DNA from: Spongilla lacustris
Taxonomy: Eukaryota; Porifera; Demospongiae; Spongillida; Spongillidae
Assembly: GCA_949361645.1 (NCBI GenBank)
Contig: OX442416.1
Coordinates: forward strand, 7,260,362 to 7,324,361
Direction: 5' to 3'
DNA length: 64,000 bases
Below, piece after piece: positions 22,520-34,671 of this stretch. The position numbers were made by a program, and so were the translations under genes. Within the stretch, counting starts at the first letter, position 1. Each line of letters begins with the position of its first letter. The notes below the pieces were generated by a model, which worked only from the letters and a program-made list of their open reading frames with translations, made no database searches and was not told the origin of the DNA.

Positions 22520-22800
22520 GCTTGGTAATTAATGTGTTAGTGTGTGTGTTAGTGTGTGCATGTGTGTACACATGTGTGTATGTGTGTACACGTGTGCATG
22601 TGTGTACACATGTGTGTATGTGTGTACACGTGTGCATGTGTGTGTATGTGTGTACACATGTGTGCATTAGAGTATGTGTTAGTGTGTGTGCATTGTGTGT
22701 ACACATGTGTGTGTTAGTGTGTGTGTGTATGTGAGTGTAAACATGTGCGTGCCTGTGTGTGTGTGTGCATGATGAGTGTTTGGTAGGTGATGGAGTTGGT
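22520..22800. repeat. GT-rich minisatellite
   Basis: Units such as GTGTGTACACATGTGTGTAT repeat imperfectly. A complementary AC-rich tract occurs at about 23040-23150. Confidence 0.85.
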
Positions 22801-24984
22801 GTTAGGGTGAGTAGGAACGTTAAATACTAAACCATCTGGTCATGTGTCAAGCACAGATCCTGCATACTTGATATAGAACCAGTGATCTAGAATATGCACA
22901 CCTTGATCTGAGACCCTGACAAGGTCATTATGGAAGGGCCCAAAAACATATATATGTTGTGTACACATGTATACATGCACGCATATACATATGAATACAT
23001 ACATGCATATAATGAACATGAACCAAATGCACACATACATGTTCACACTGACAAACACGCACACACACACACACACTCGCGCACACACACACAATTTGAA
23101 AAACAGAAACCTTACACACGCACACCCACACACGCACACGCACACAGCATGTAGCCTGACCCTGGGCGTCTACTACTTACGATCAGATCAGAAAAGTTTA
23201 GTACTAAAAATTCAGTATACAACCACAAATTATTTTAATATACTGTATAGCAAAACTGCATTGGCTTACCTTGCAGTGGTGGCTCCATCCCACTCGACGT
23301 CTACATAACTTGCGGCTTTTTGGCTGCACACGTCATCATGCACTGGAACTGTATAGATGATTCAGGTTCAAATGTGCGCAATTCATCGCTAGAGCTCTAT
23401 TTTTTCTAGCACGTGTGAACGTACATTTTAGCCAGACCTCCGACCAACCAGATACGCTATCCCTCTGCTTGTTTGGAGCTTCGGAACACGTAGGCATCTT
23501 TTAGAATTAGTAGCCTATTATTAATAATAGCTAGTATATATTGTGTGCATATGTGCAACGAATTACGCCCTCGGATCGGTAGAATGTAATTAGCATAGTT
23601 ATACACAGTTATACAAAATGTGTATAACAACTGTGGTTTTTTGATCAGCACACACTGCTATTATACACAGTTATACACTATTATACGCAATGTGTATAAC
23701 AGGTACTGTATAACTACTTGTATAACAATGTTATACAGGTGAGTATAACAACCCTTTTTACACAGTGTAATAATCTGCAGGGTGTATGTATCTGTAGCAC
23801 AATTCAATAGGTACATGTACAAGCGTTCAACTGTTACTAAAATGCGCATAGGATTGCGATTTTTTTCCATGTTTTCACAGTTCATTCACTACACGTACCA
23901 TGTACATGTATGACAGGTTTTTGGCCACAAGAAAGTGTCCATATTGAATGGCGGTTTGCCCAAGTGGATTGTTTCTGGATATCCTACTGTGTCTGGTGTC
24001 ACAACAGTTTGTCCAACCAATTTCAAAGCGTCTTACAATTCTGATGCGATTTAAAGCATGCAGGCTCTGTTGGATGTCTGGTACTCCAAGGATCGTAAGG
24101 TAGAGGTGTTCAGCTTTAGTGTATTTGATAGTGTCAGTACCTTGTTAGTGTAACATTTTTACATTTATGCTTTCAGAAACTATTGAAATGAAAAGCCACT
24201 TCCAAATATGAACAACTGACTCTAAATAGCCCATGTACTACATGTGTGTATAATACCTCCTATATGTTTGGGATGAAGCTGGACACTACTGCCATCTCAT
24301 ACAGTACCTTCCTCGTCTGGGGCACTTACATTCATTGGAAGGGGGGAGGACCTTTTGATTGTACATGTATACCTACTGGCAAAACATTATGGGGGGACTG
24401 TGCATCTCTTCAAAAATTCCAATGTAATCGATTTGTGGATTGTAGTACAGTACAATGTAGCTGGAAGTGTAGCATTAGAAACCAGATTGCGTATATTGTA
24501 TTGTACCAATTCCAACTTGCCGTCAGATTTTAGATGCAAGATCCCAAGGTCGGTTTAATGGCACAGCACCTGAGCCTAACCCATCCTGGTACAGAGGACA
24601 CATACTTGGATCAATTAACATCCCTTCGACATCAATGCTTGACCCAGATACTAAGATGTTCAAAACCAAAGATGCTATCCAACAAAGTACGTATGCTTAG
24701 GGCTGTTCATTCGTAAGCTGCTTTGCACAGCAGATTTAGTTCCTGGAATTTATCATTCAAATTTTGTTTTAAGCTAACATGCAGCTTGGTTAGTGATTGT
24801 TTATGATAAATATACATGTACATGTAAATGCTTTTAATGAATAATTGAAGTGAATGATGGCATTGAATTTTCATTGATCTTACACCCAGCAAAGAGACCC
24901 ATCAAGTAGCCAATGCACTCCACAAGGTTATATATGGTAGATATCAATTGAAATAATATGTTTTTTTTTTTATTACAATAGAAT

Positions 24985-25510
24985 TTTATGCGAATGGGAT
25001 TGCCTCGAGTCATGAATACTGATAGTGGTTCAGAATTCAAAAATGTTGAAAGGATGAAAGTACACTACCATCCACAGGTATCTATATCATTACCTACATA
25101 ATATTATGCAATAAAACAGTCGTGACGAAATGTTTAATCAAACATTGCAGTGGATGCTTGTTTTAAAGCACTTACAGGACTGAAAGAACAGTGGGATGAA
25201 TAATGTCTACTTCCATCACATCTGAGTCCACTCACTACACTACACATTTCGCAACAACGCTGTTTTGTGTTGCCAACCAGGAAAATGTACCTGAGCACAT
25301 GACAGTGTTGTGCAGTGAAAGGCAGGAAATGTTGCAAAACGTCAAGACGGACATTCTTTTTGCACAGGTATAAAATGTTGGTATACTTAAGTTGTTTTTA
25401 TTTGCTCTTTTATTGTCTTTAGAGAAAAGCAAAATCAGCAGAATGATGCTAAACATGCCAGGGCCAAACTATTTCTCAATGGTACCGAGGAGCTTAAGAA
25501 ATATTAAGGA
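24985..25510 (+). pseudogene. Degraded retrovirus-type integrase fragment
   Basis: The stretch MGLPRVMNTDSGSEFKN followed by VHYHPQ (24993-25077) matches the second catalytic Asp and following motif of DDE integrases of Gypsy/Ginger-type elements. Further pieces in other frames (ALTGLKEQWDE near 25170, NDAKHARAKLF near 25440) fit the downstream region. Frames shift repeatedly, so it is dead. It sits where the missing 3' exons of the rhodanese gene would be expected. Confidence 0.55.
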
Positions 25511-25731
25511 AAGGTGGTAAAAAGCAGTCCACTCCACCATCGCTATGCCTAGACTCTCCTCAACAGGCTACTCCATCAGTCTGGTTTTTGTAGTGTCATA
25601 TTTCCACAATACTTATGCCACTAAGCTATGAGTGGGGTATACATGTACGTACATGTACGTTTAAAGAACCGGTCCGCTCCGTCCAGAAATTATACTTATT
25701 TAGCGTGAAGTAATCAGTTTGGATTTGTTAT

Positions 25732-25980
25732 TGTCTGCCTGTATAACAGCAGCGTAGGGTCAAATTAGGCAGTCTTTTTGGTCCTAGGACCAAATCAGGC
25801 TGCTTGCTTTTGTCCGCTTATATAGGACCAAAATGAGCAGCGTAGGACCAAATGAGGCAGCCTGTTTTGGTCCTAGGACCAAATTAAGCAAAGCCTAACT
25901 GAAATAGTCCGCCAGACCAAAACAGGCTGCCTGAAACGGTCCTAGGACCATTTCAGGATAGGACAAAATCAGCCGTGACA
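25732..25980. repeat. Nested palindromic element, GGTCCTAGGACC family, copy B
   Basis: Same family as 5971-6148 in opposite orientation. The right end (GGACAAAATCAGCCGTGACA) is the complement of copy A's start, and the left part (AGCAGCGTAGGGTCAAATTA) matches the complement of copy A's end. It contains at least three perfect GGTCCTAGGACC palindromes flanked by longer inverted arms. Confidence 0.75.
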
Positions 25981-26159
25981 AGTCCATTAATTTGCTGTAG
26001 AACTAATACCATTTAAAAGTTTGGTCGTGCCCTGCAAGTGGAAAGCCCATACCGTAGACAAGTGTGAAGTGAGTGAGGAGCAAATTATAACTGAATTTAA
26101 TTGCATGATCACATTTAGGTTTGCCAGCATTTTGAGGTGCTGGTGAAAGATGGTACGAA

Positions 26160-27417
26160 GAAAAAAATGTGACAAAACATACTGCCAAATGTCAAGTGAA
26201 TCACTACAGGACATTATTTACACATATTGGGTACATTGCACCAGTTTCGATTTCAACCAGTGTCCAGCCAGCTGCTACACAATCAGTTTCTGCCATCAAC
26301 TATCTGAAGTGTCCCCTCTGCCTTTGTATTCTGCACAGACCAGTAGAGCTACCGTGCCAAAGTCTTGTCTGTGCAGAATGTATCATAACTGACATTGTCA
26401 GCAAACAACACATTCCAGACCTGTTGCATGACAACTCACCTTTAACTGCTTCCAGCATAAATGCAGCTCCTGACGTCTTCTTGTGATGTATTGCTTCAAT
26501 GCAACTCATGTAAAACAGACCTTCCAGCAGGAGCGTACCTCTCAACTCATGTAAAACAGACCTTCCAGCAGGAGCGTACCTCTCACATGTTTGCAACACC
26601 ATCTCCTCCATGTGGTACTGAGGTAAACGTAGCATCTGTAATTCAAAATTTCTGTCTGAAAGCCCAGAGCCCAAATGCTTTGCAGATTCCATCTGGGGAG
26701 GGGGGGGGGGGGGGGGGGGGGGGTTGAAAGAGTAAGTAAATTTGTACAGCAATAATAATTACATGAACACTCACCATCATTCCAGCCAATAACTCTTTAA
26801 GGGTTACAAAAGGTCAAGGCCGAAGTTAAGCATCATAGACGGTGAACTTTGACTCGTCACCACAAAGACCTTCAACAAGTGAGGCACATACTGAATGATG
26901 ATTGGTGTATACAAAATGTGGCCCAGCAGTATCCTGTTCTCCTCATGGATGCTCAGCAGGTTGCAGACACATTTGAAGGGGCTTTTGCTAGGCTTGGAGC
27001 ATGCGACTCCATCTATGACCAATGTTTTGTAACTGACATATAGCACCATGACATCAAAGCTGTGGATGGGTATTAACTATGTGATATTGTTTCCATTCTG
27101 AACTACTTAGAACCAATTTCCCCATGGCCAATGAAAATATCTCACCCAAAATGCACCTATTGGATGAGCACACAGTTGAGTGGGTGAGAAGATACAACTT
27201 AGGATTTGGCATGCTGGGTGAACAAGGTGCTGAATCAATTCGCCGGCGTTTCAACGCACTGACACCATCTACAGTTCAATCAGAAACAAAGAGGCTAGGG
27301 TGTATCGTCAAAGAGCACTTGATAAGTATTGCTCCTGACTCAATTCGTGCTCAGCCACCACCCACAAAGAGAGCAAAACGTACGTCGGCCAAAACACGTT
27401 GCTGCTTCATAGCATAG
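26160..27417 (+). pseudogene. Broken transposon protein: RING-type finger plus transposase C-terminus
   Basis: The N-terminal part has a RING-like finger (KCPLCLCILHRPVELPCQ, then VCAECI, about 26310-26385) and a second Cys pair (CNSCKTDLPAG). The middle (26849-27043) contains QQVRHILNDDW and DAQQVADTFEGAFARLG. The C-terminus (27130-27417) contains PKMHLLDEHTVEW, GFGMLGEQGAESI and RRFNAL, a pattern I associate with uncharacterised transposases of marine invertebrates. The parts lie in three frames with stops between them. A 41-bp exact tandem duplication (26504-26544, 26545-26585) inside the second finger shifts the frame. A G homopolymer (26699-26723) also interrupts it. Confidence 0.6.
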
Positions 27418-27643
27418 TGGATTTATACCGGGCCGGTATTCAGGCCTACACTCCCTCCATACTAGTCTCGTGCCCAGACCCAATGCATCGCAGCTGCGGA
27501 TGAATTAGATTACCGCTACGCTTGCATAGGGTCTGGAGACATTCGCGTACAATGTTTGTGCACAAGGAGCAGGATTTGTAACGCAACCAATCAAATTTCG
27601 TGTTTATGATGAATATACTTAAAAACGCGTGACTTTTATGTTT

Positions 27644-27843
27644 NNNNNNNNNNNNNNNNNNNNNNNNNNNNNNNNNNNNNNNNNNNNNNNNNNNNNNNNN
27701 NNNNNNNNNNNNNNNNNNNNNNNNNNNNNNNNNNNNNNNNNNNNNNNNNNNNNNNNNNNNNNNNNNNNNNNNNNNNNNNNNNNNNNNNNNNNNNNNNNNN
27801 NNNNNNNNNNNNNNNNNNNNNNNNNNNNNNNNNNNNNNNNNNN
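27644..27843. other. Assembly gap (200 N)
   Basis: Exactly 200 undetermined bases, a typical scaffold spacer. True distance and content are unknown, so features on either side may not be adjacent. Confidence 1.
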
Positions 27844-28024
27844 TATTGGGCAGCACAAGAAGTGTGAGATTTATATAGTGTAACCTTGTGTATCCAGTAC
27901 TGTATGTATTTAATTATAATAATAAATTTATTGTATAGTTTTTAAAAAGGCATATTATAATATATTCAAAGTAAGTCTCCAATTAAATCACGCAATGTGC
28001 TGAGGTGAGAGCTGCATATCTGCC

Positions 28025-28340
28025 AGATTGATGAAGGTGGATAAGTAGAAGAATATGGTTTCTTTGGCATTGCATATGCAACCAGCAAATGCAATGGTGA
28101 TGATGTGTGTACCATTCAGTATCACAGCAGTATGAAGATGAGAGCTCATTTGGTAAAGTATTTTCAAGACAGCGTCTATATAGCTAGTATATTGAAGACA
28201 TGCAAATTCCTGTGATATTAAAAACATATGCCTGAGAAGGTGAAAATGATCCGGTGCTTCCAATGCAAAGAATGGATACACCAAACATGTGAAAAAGCTA
28301 TAACTTGCAGGGCATTTACTGAAAGGATGTTTGTTTAGCA
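28025..28340 (+). pseudogene. Ulp1-like protease remnant with zinc-finger tail
   Basis: The frame EEYGFFGIAYATSKCNGDD then MKMRAHLVKYFQDSV resembles the catalytic Cys region (family DCGxFxxAYA) of Ulp1/SENP-type proteases carried by large DNA transposons. After a stop, MIRCFQCKEWIHQTCEK looks like the start of a PHD-type finger. The position of the catalytic Cys reads Tyr, and stops interrupt the frame, so it is a dead fragment. Identity is inferred from pattern. Confidence 0.45.
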
Positions 28341-28744
28341 CGGCAAGTCTTTGAAAAGAACTGCATGGCTCGAATTAATGCATATCGAGAAATTGGCGGT
28401 CAAAAGGATTACGCGGTATTCGGTCATTGCGTAATTCAATGTCTATAGAAAATGTATGGACGCATTCAGAAAACTGCAGCTAACTGCAGAAATAAAAATT
28501 ATATTGACTAGGTGCTCTCGGATTTGCTATGTGGGGACTATTTAGCATATTTTGAGTACTTTAACGCACCGTAGGTACCTATATCCGCACTTCCACATTA
28601 ATTATGCAAGGTTTCCAATGTCCATTCATTTTATCTCATTTACTTATTCAGTCATCAATATTTTCCCAACCAAATGATATTTTCCTTCGGTGCCACCGGA
28701 TTATATGAGAGTAATCAATGCACTTATTTTTCATCATTTTTTCA

Positions 28745-29130
28745 GAGCTTAGGGCCTTCAAATCGCGCTTCCCTTGAATGGTTAGTGAGATACACCCCAA
28801 ATCCAAAACGCATAATATCACGTGCTACTCTTTCGTCAGTTGGCCGTGCCCAGACCGAGCTGTTCTGTAAGTACAAGTAGTTAATGATGATATGTATTGC
28901 AAATTGATGTCTATAACCACGATCCCACCCACCACTATAATGTACACAACAACTTAACGTGCAAAATAACTTATTAACCGCTATTTACTGTAGGCAGAGA
29001 TAATCTGCTGTAGGCCTGCTCTTCGCTTTTGGTTCGGTACTTCCGCGGACGATTTCGAACGGTACGATAACGACAATATCGAAGATCAATCCCACGAGGA
29101 TATGAGATGCAGGTTAAAGACCTGGAAGTC
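28745..29130 (+). other. Two possible exons, unidentified
   Basis: 28745-28866 has a strong acceptor (TTTTTTCAG) and donor (GTAAGTAC) and reads SLGPSNRASLEWLVRYTPNP. From 29013 (acceptor CTGCTGTAG) to about 29130 a frame reads FWFGTSADDFERYDNDN. They could be 5' exons of the RNF113-like gene downstream or of a separate gene. I do not recognise them. Confidence 0.3.
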
Positions 29131-29700
29131 TGCCTGTGGACTGGATTCTATGGCAGAACTGAAGCCTACTACTCCACAGGCCTCAGCTAACTGCTACGGA
29201 GGTACGGGAGTGCACGGACCCTATTGCAGACAGGCAGCTATAAAGCTGGTACTATACTCTGGACTCTACGGCAGGCAGCGACGGAATAGGCCTACCCCTG
29301 GCCCATGTATGGAGTGAACTCTATGGCAATAAGCGATGCATGAAGAATCAATCACACAGTTAACAGCTATGAACTCAAATCTATGGCAGACACCTAACAG
29401 CTACAGTGTATGGAGTTGGAGTGATCCCTATTGCACACAGCTATGAAGTACTCCATGGCAAGAAGCTATATGGGCCCTATGGCAAGTACCCCATATAGCA
29501 AGCACCTAAGAAATGAATCCTATGGCAGATACCCCACAGCTGACAGCGTGTGTGTGAGCATATGTGTGTGTGATTGTGTGTGTGAGCATATGTGTGTGTG
29601 ATTGTGTGTGTGAGCATATGTGTGTGTGATTGTGTGTGTGAGCATGTGTGTGAGTATGTATGCATGACTGTGTGTGCGTGTGTTGTTGTGTGAGTGGCTA
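29130..29700. repeat. Diverged minisatellite followed by GT-rich repeat
   Basis: From about 29130 to 29545 units of roughly 35-45 bp carry CTATGGCAG cores at varying spacing. From 29547 to 29690 a 30-bp unit, GTGTGAGCATATGTGTGTGT plus GATTGTGTGT, repeats about four times. Confidence 0.75.
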
Positions 29701-29904
29701 TGAATCCTCTCTTCCCCTCTCTCTGTACATGTAAGTCAGTATGTACATGTATATGCTAAGAATCAGTTCTTGTACTTGTGCAATGCATGCATATGCACAT
29801 GAATGTAATTGGCTAGTTTTGATGACATTCTGCATTGTTTTCCACAGTACACAACTCAACTCCAGCTATCAATGCTCACCAATGGCAAGCTCTATTTACC
29901 CACT

Positions 29905-30397
29905 CCTCCCTCCCTCCCTCCCTCCCTCCCTCCCTCCCTCCCTCCCTCCCTCCCTCCCTCCCTCCCTCCCTCCCTCCCTCCCTCCCTCCCTCCCTCCCTC
30001 CCTCCCTCCCTCCCTCCCTCCCTCCCTCCCTCCCTCCCTCCCTCCCTCCCTCCCTCCCTCCCTCCCTCCCTCCCTCCCTCCCTCCCTCCCTCCCTCCCTC
30101 CCTCCCTCCCTCCCTCCCTCCCTCCCTCCCTCCCTCCCTCCCTCCCTCCCTCCCTCCCTCCCTCCCTCCCTCCCTCCCTCCCTCCCTCCCTCCCTCCCTC
30201 CCTCCCTCCCTCCCTCCCTCCCTCCCTCCCTCCCTCCCTCCCTCCCTCCCTCCCTCCCTCCCTCCCTCCCTCCCTCCCTCCCTCCCTCCCTCCCTCCCTC
30301 CCTCCCTCCCTCCCTCCCTCCCTCCCTCCCTCCCTCCCTCCCTCCCTCCCTCCCTCCCTCCCTCCCTCCCTCCCTCCCTCCCTCCCTCCCTCCCTCC
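29905..30397. repeat. (CCCT)n tetranucleotide tract, about 490 bp
   Basis: An unbroken run of roughly 120 CCCT units, pure pyrimidine on the plus strand and (AGGG)n on the minus strand. All the long open frames through it are repeat artefacts. Confidence 0.98.
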
Positions 30398-31137
30398 ATC
30401 CTCGCCTCTTCCCTCCTTCCATGATCCTCTCCTTCCACTTCCCTTCATCAGAGGAGGCTCAGAGTGTTCAGTGACAAAGATAAGGACAAACTCAGCAAGG
30501 TGACCCAACATACTAAGTCTGTGAGGGAGGCATGACATGGAGGCCACCCTCACCTTGGAGATGGAGACAGAACAGAACAGGGACCAGTGGGGTGTCATGG
30601 AGAAGGCACAGAATTTGAACCAGGTCTGGGCACTGGTCACCACTTGCAGTAACCCTTTATAGGCCAGTCAGATACAGTGATATTAGCCCTTTAGTGACAC
30701 GAGTTTTAACCCTGTAAAGACAGCAATATCAGCATTATTCTCCAGAACAAATTTTTATTTGTATATGTCTAGTTGCCATGGTGATTCATGTCCTACTATG
30801 CTGCAAAACTCATAGTCTGTTGTATGATGATTAATTAATATTGTTTGTTTTCCATATATAGTATGGAGGACAACATATACAGAGGACACAACTACACCGA
30901 GTACTTCGAGGCCGCAAGAGGAGGGAGACCTCACAAGGGAGTGCAGCCAGCAGGTGGGTGTGGTCAAGGGAGGTGGTAGCAGATGTGATGAGGCCAAATA
31001 TTGTGGCATACAATTGTACGATTCCATGAGTGTTGTGTGTGTGTGTGTGTGTGTGTGTATTTGTGTGTGTGTGTGTGTGTCTGCAATGTATGGTAGCAAG
31101 CACACGATGCATGAACATAAACTGTACAGAAAATGTC

Positions 31138-31264
31138 ACACACTTTAAAAGGAGCACATCTTAAAGGGCACACTTTAAAAGGAGCACACCTCAATGGGCA
31201 CACTTTAAAAGGAGCACACCTTAATGGGCACACTTTAAAAGGAGCACACCATAATGGGCACACC
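31138..31264. repeat. 30-bp tandem repeat, about four copies
   Basis: The unit ACACTTTAAAAGGAGCACAC plus CTTAATGGGC repeats about four times with few changes, in the intron before the CCCH-finger exon of the RNF113-like gene. Confidence 0.9.
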
Positions 31265-31265
31265 T

Positions 31266-31668
31266 TCCCCTACAAAAAAATCTTGGCATACATGTTCCAA
31301 ATTCATGTGTGATATGTTGTCGCATGTGTTCCAGTTTTTCTAGAGCACTGTTGAACATGCTTATGTCATTCAATTGCAGGCATATCACCCTTCTAACTTG
31401 CACAGGTTGAAGAGTTTCTAAAACGCGTTCCCCCGAGAAGTTATAAAGTGGCACACCCCTTAGCATATTAGCGGGTATGCCTCATCGGGGAATCGCTTTT
31501 TAGAAACTATTCATCCTGTGCAAGTTAGAAGAGTGATATGCCTGCAATTGAATGACATACATGTACATGCAAGCATGTTCAACAGTGCTCTAGAAAAACT
31601 GGAACACTTGCAAAAACATATCACGCATGAATTTGGAACATGTCATGCCAAGATTTTTTCGTAGGGGA
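31266..31668. repeat. Foldback element with protein-like arms
   Basis: The left arm (31266-31440) and right arm (about 31485-31668) are long reverse complements with outer edge TCCCCTAC. Read outward, both arms encode the same protein-like string with small indels (VQVRRVICLQLNDI, then SMFNSALEKLEH and HITHEFGTC), so the arms may derive from a captured coding fragment. The protein is not recognised. Confidence 0.75.
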
Positions 31669-31880
31669 TCCATTGCGGGATAATGTGCAGACAGCATTCT
31701 ACATGTAGGGGCCATTTTTCCCTCCCCTAGGAAAGGTCCCCTGTACTGTTCTTTGGGAGTACCAACCTGACATCTGCAAAGACTACAAGGAGGCAGGCTA
31801 CTGCGACTTTGAAGGTTGGTGTGTCTGATGTGTGCTGGTGTGTTGTGTAGGTATGTGCTGGTGTTTGCATGATGTGTTTG

Positions 31881-33365
31881 CCCATACACCGGCCTATACA
31901 CCATACACCAGCCTAGACCCCATACACCACCATACACCAGCCTGTACACCATACACCAGCCTGTACACCATACACCAGCCTAGACCCCATACACCAGCCT
32001 GTACACCATACACTAGCCAGTACACCATACACCTATACCTATATACACCATACATCAGCCTGTACACCAGCCTGTACACCATACACCAGCCTGTACACCA
32101 TACACCAGCCTAGACCCCATACACCAGCCTGTACACCATACACCAGCCTAGACCCCATACACCAGCCTAGAACCCATACACCAGCCTGTACACCATACAC
32201 CAGCCTGTACACCATACACTAGCCTGTACACCATACACCAGCCTAGACCCCATACACCAGCCTGTACACCATACACCAGCCTAGACCCCATACACCAGCC
32301 TAGAACCCATACACCAGCCTGTACACCATACACCAGCCTGTACACCATACACTAGCCTGTACACCATACACCAGCCTAGACCCCATACACCAGCCTGTAC
32401 ACCATACACCAGCCTGTACACCATACACTAGCCTGTACACCATACACCATCCTATACACCATACACCATCCTATACACCATACCCCAGCCTGTACACCAT
32501 ACTAGCCTGTACACCATACACCAGCCTAGACCCCATACACCAGCCTGTACACCATACACCAGCCTGTACACCATACACTAGCCTGTACACCATACACCAT
32601 CCTATACACCATACACCATCCTATACACCATACCCCAGCCTGTACACCATACACCAGCCTATACACCATACACTAGCCTGTACACCATACACCAGCCTGT
32701 ACACCATACACCAGCCTGTACACCATACACCAGCCTATACACCATACACCAGCCTAGACCCCATGCACCAGCCTATACACCTATACACTATACACCAGCC
32801 TATACACCATACACTAGCCTGTACACCATACACCAGCCTGTACACCATACACCAGCCTAGACCCCATACACCAGCCTATACACCTATACACCATACACCA
32901 GCCTGTACACCATACACCAGCCTATACACCTATACACCATACACCAGCCTGTACACCATACACCAGCCTATACACCATACACCATCCTATACACCATACA
33001 CCAGCCTATACACCATACACCGGCCTGTACACCATACACCAGCCTATATACCATACACTAGCCTGTACACCATACACCAGCCTGTACACCATACACCAGC
33101 CTATACACCATACACCAGCCTGTACACCATACACCAGCCTGTACACCATACACTAGCCTGTACACCATACACCAGCCTGTACACCATACACTACAGTAGC
33201 CTGTACACCATACACCATCCTATACACCATACCCCAGCCTGTACACCATACCCCATACACTAGCTTATACACCATACATACACCAGCCTATACACCATAC
33301 ACCAGCCTATACACCATACCCCAGCCTGTACACCATACCCCATACATCAGCCTATACATCATACT
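31881..33365. repeat. 19-bp minisatellite with higher-order structure, about 1.5 kb
   Basis: The unit TACACCATACACCAGCCTG repeats roughly 75-80 times with ordered variants (GTACACC, AGACCCC, ATACACC, ACTAGCC). Blocks of several units recur, for example about 32106-32232 against 32232-32358. It lies in the last intron of the RNF113-like gene. Repetitive Thr/Pro/Tyr open frames through it are artefacts. Confidence 0.95.
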
Positions 33366-33474
33366 TTAAAAAAACCCAGCCCATACACGCTCCTACATGT
33401 ACATGTACCAGAATACTGAAGGTTTTGTCATACATGTACCTACTCTTAATCCTAAGATCTGCCCATGGTTTGTG

Positions 33475-33880
33475 CTGTGAATATAATAAACTTGAAAGGG
33501 GAACCCACAACCTTATCTGATGTTAGAGGCCCATGTAGTGCTGCTACCTTGCCTGTCCTGAAGCTACATGTAGACCTACCCTGCATGAACCCCTACATTG
33601 ACCTACATAGGCCTACCCTGCATGAACCCTTACATGGACCTACATAGACCTACCCTGCATGAACCCTACATGGACCTACATAGACCTATACCCTGCATGA
33701 ACCCTACATGGACCTACATAGACTTACATGTACCTACCTGAGTACTGAAAATTACTTGTGTCTTTTGTCTACATGTACATGTATTCCCTTCAAACTACAT
33801 GTAACATCTGCCCTTCTGTGCTGTGAATATAATTAAACTTGAAAGGAACCCACAACCTTATCTGATGTTAGACATAAAAT
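33475..33880. repeat. Short tandem and dispersed duplicates
   Basis: A unit of about 36 bp (CTACATGGACCTACATAGAC plus CTACCCTGCATGAACC) repeats about four times at 33560-33735. It is bracketed by two copies of GAACCCACAACCTTATCTGA (about 33501 and 33846). Confidence 0.85.
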
Positions 33881-34671
33881 AAACATACCCTGTACATGTT
33901 ACCTAAGACTACCATATCTACAAGACCTACATGTACATGTGTACATCTATCTAACTACTGGCATGTACTTATGCATGTAGGACTACCGTGGACCTACATG
34001 AATTTGGTTTTACCAGAGGGCGCACAAAAACTGGGGGGGAGGAGGGGATGCAGTCGAAGGGGTACATTTGTACATGCCCTGTTGTGCTCCACCGCTTTGT
34101 TGACATTTGTCAGCAAGTATTCGGACTTTTTTTTACGTATGACACAACATGTAATCTACTCGCAGGTATATGTAATCATGAACGGAAGCGTGTGTGGCTG
34201 GGGGGGGGGGGGGGGGGGGGGGGGGGCAATTGCTGCCAGAGGGGTGGCATTTCATATGCCATGGGGGAGGGGGGGGGGAAGCTGGCCCCCCCACCCCCAA
34301 GGCTATGCTTGATCCAGGGCTGCATGGTATCTACTTAGACTTATCGTGAGTACTGAAGGTTAAGTGTTCATGTGTCTTTCCTCTTCACCTCCGTACCACC
34401 TACACTGTACTCCTTTCTAGTAGAAACCATACAGAGAAGTTACATGTATAAGTCATACAAACCACACACTGTGCAGAATGTGTGTGTGTGTGTGTGGGGG
34501 GGGGGGGGGGTAATGAATGACAGGGGCCTGTTGGGCAAGCACTAGTCCTGATGCCTTGGTTGAGCTTTGCATTGGGAGGGGATGGAGTGTGCTTTGTGCA
34601 TGATGCTGAGGGCTTTGGTTTTATGGTAGGGGCATTTGTTCTGATGCATAACCATCACTTTTTTCCTCTAG
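33881..34671. other. Intron of RNF113-like gene with G-rich tracts
   Basis: No coding signal is seen. It contains G homopolymers (about 34200-34226, 34264-34278 and 34497-34510), which may mark assembly uncertainty. Confidence 0.5.

Noticed and set aside
22264..22734. 156-residue plus-strand open frame
   Set aside because: Its second half is the GT-rich minisatellite and the first half has no recognisable motif.
24246..24533. Plus-strand open frame between rhodanese exons
   Set aside because: Lies in the intron; no similarity to the family and no splice support.
29741..30643. Long Pro/Ser/Leu and Gly/Arg/Glu open frames on both strands
   Set aside because: They are translations of the CCCT tetranucleotide tract, which stays open in several frames regardless of coding function.
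31832..33263. Repetitive Thr/Pro/Tyr-rich open frames, and a possible CRISPR-like array
   Set aside because: The units are contiguous 19-bp minisatellite copies without spacers, in an animal genome; neither coding nor CRISPR.
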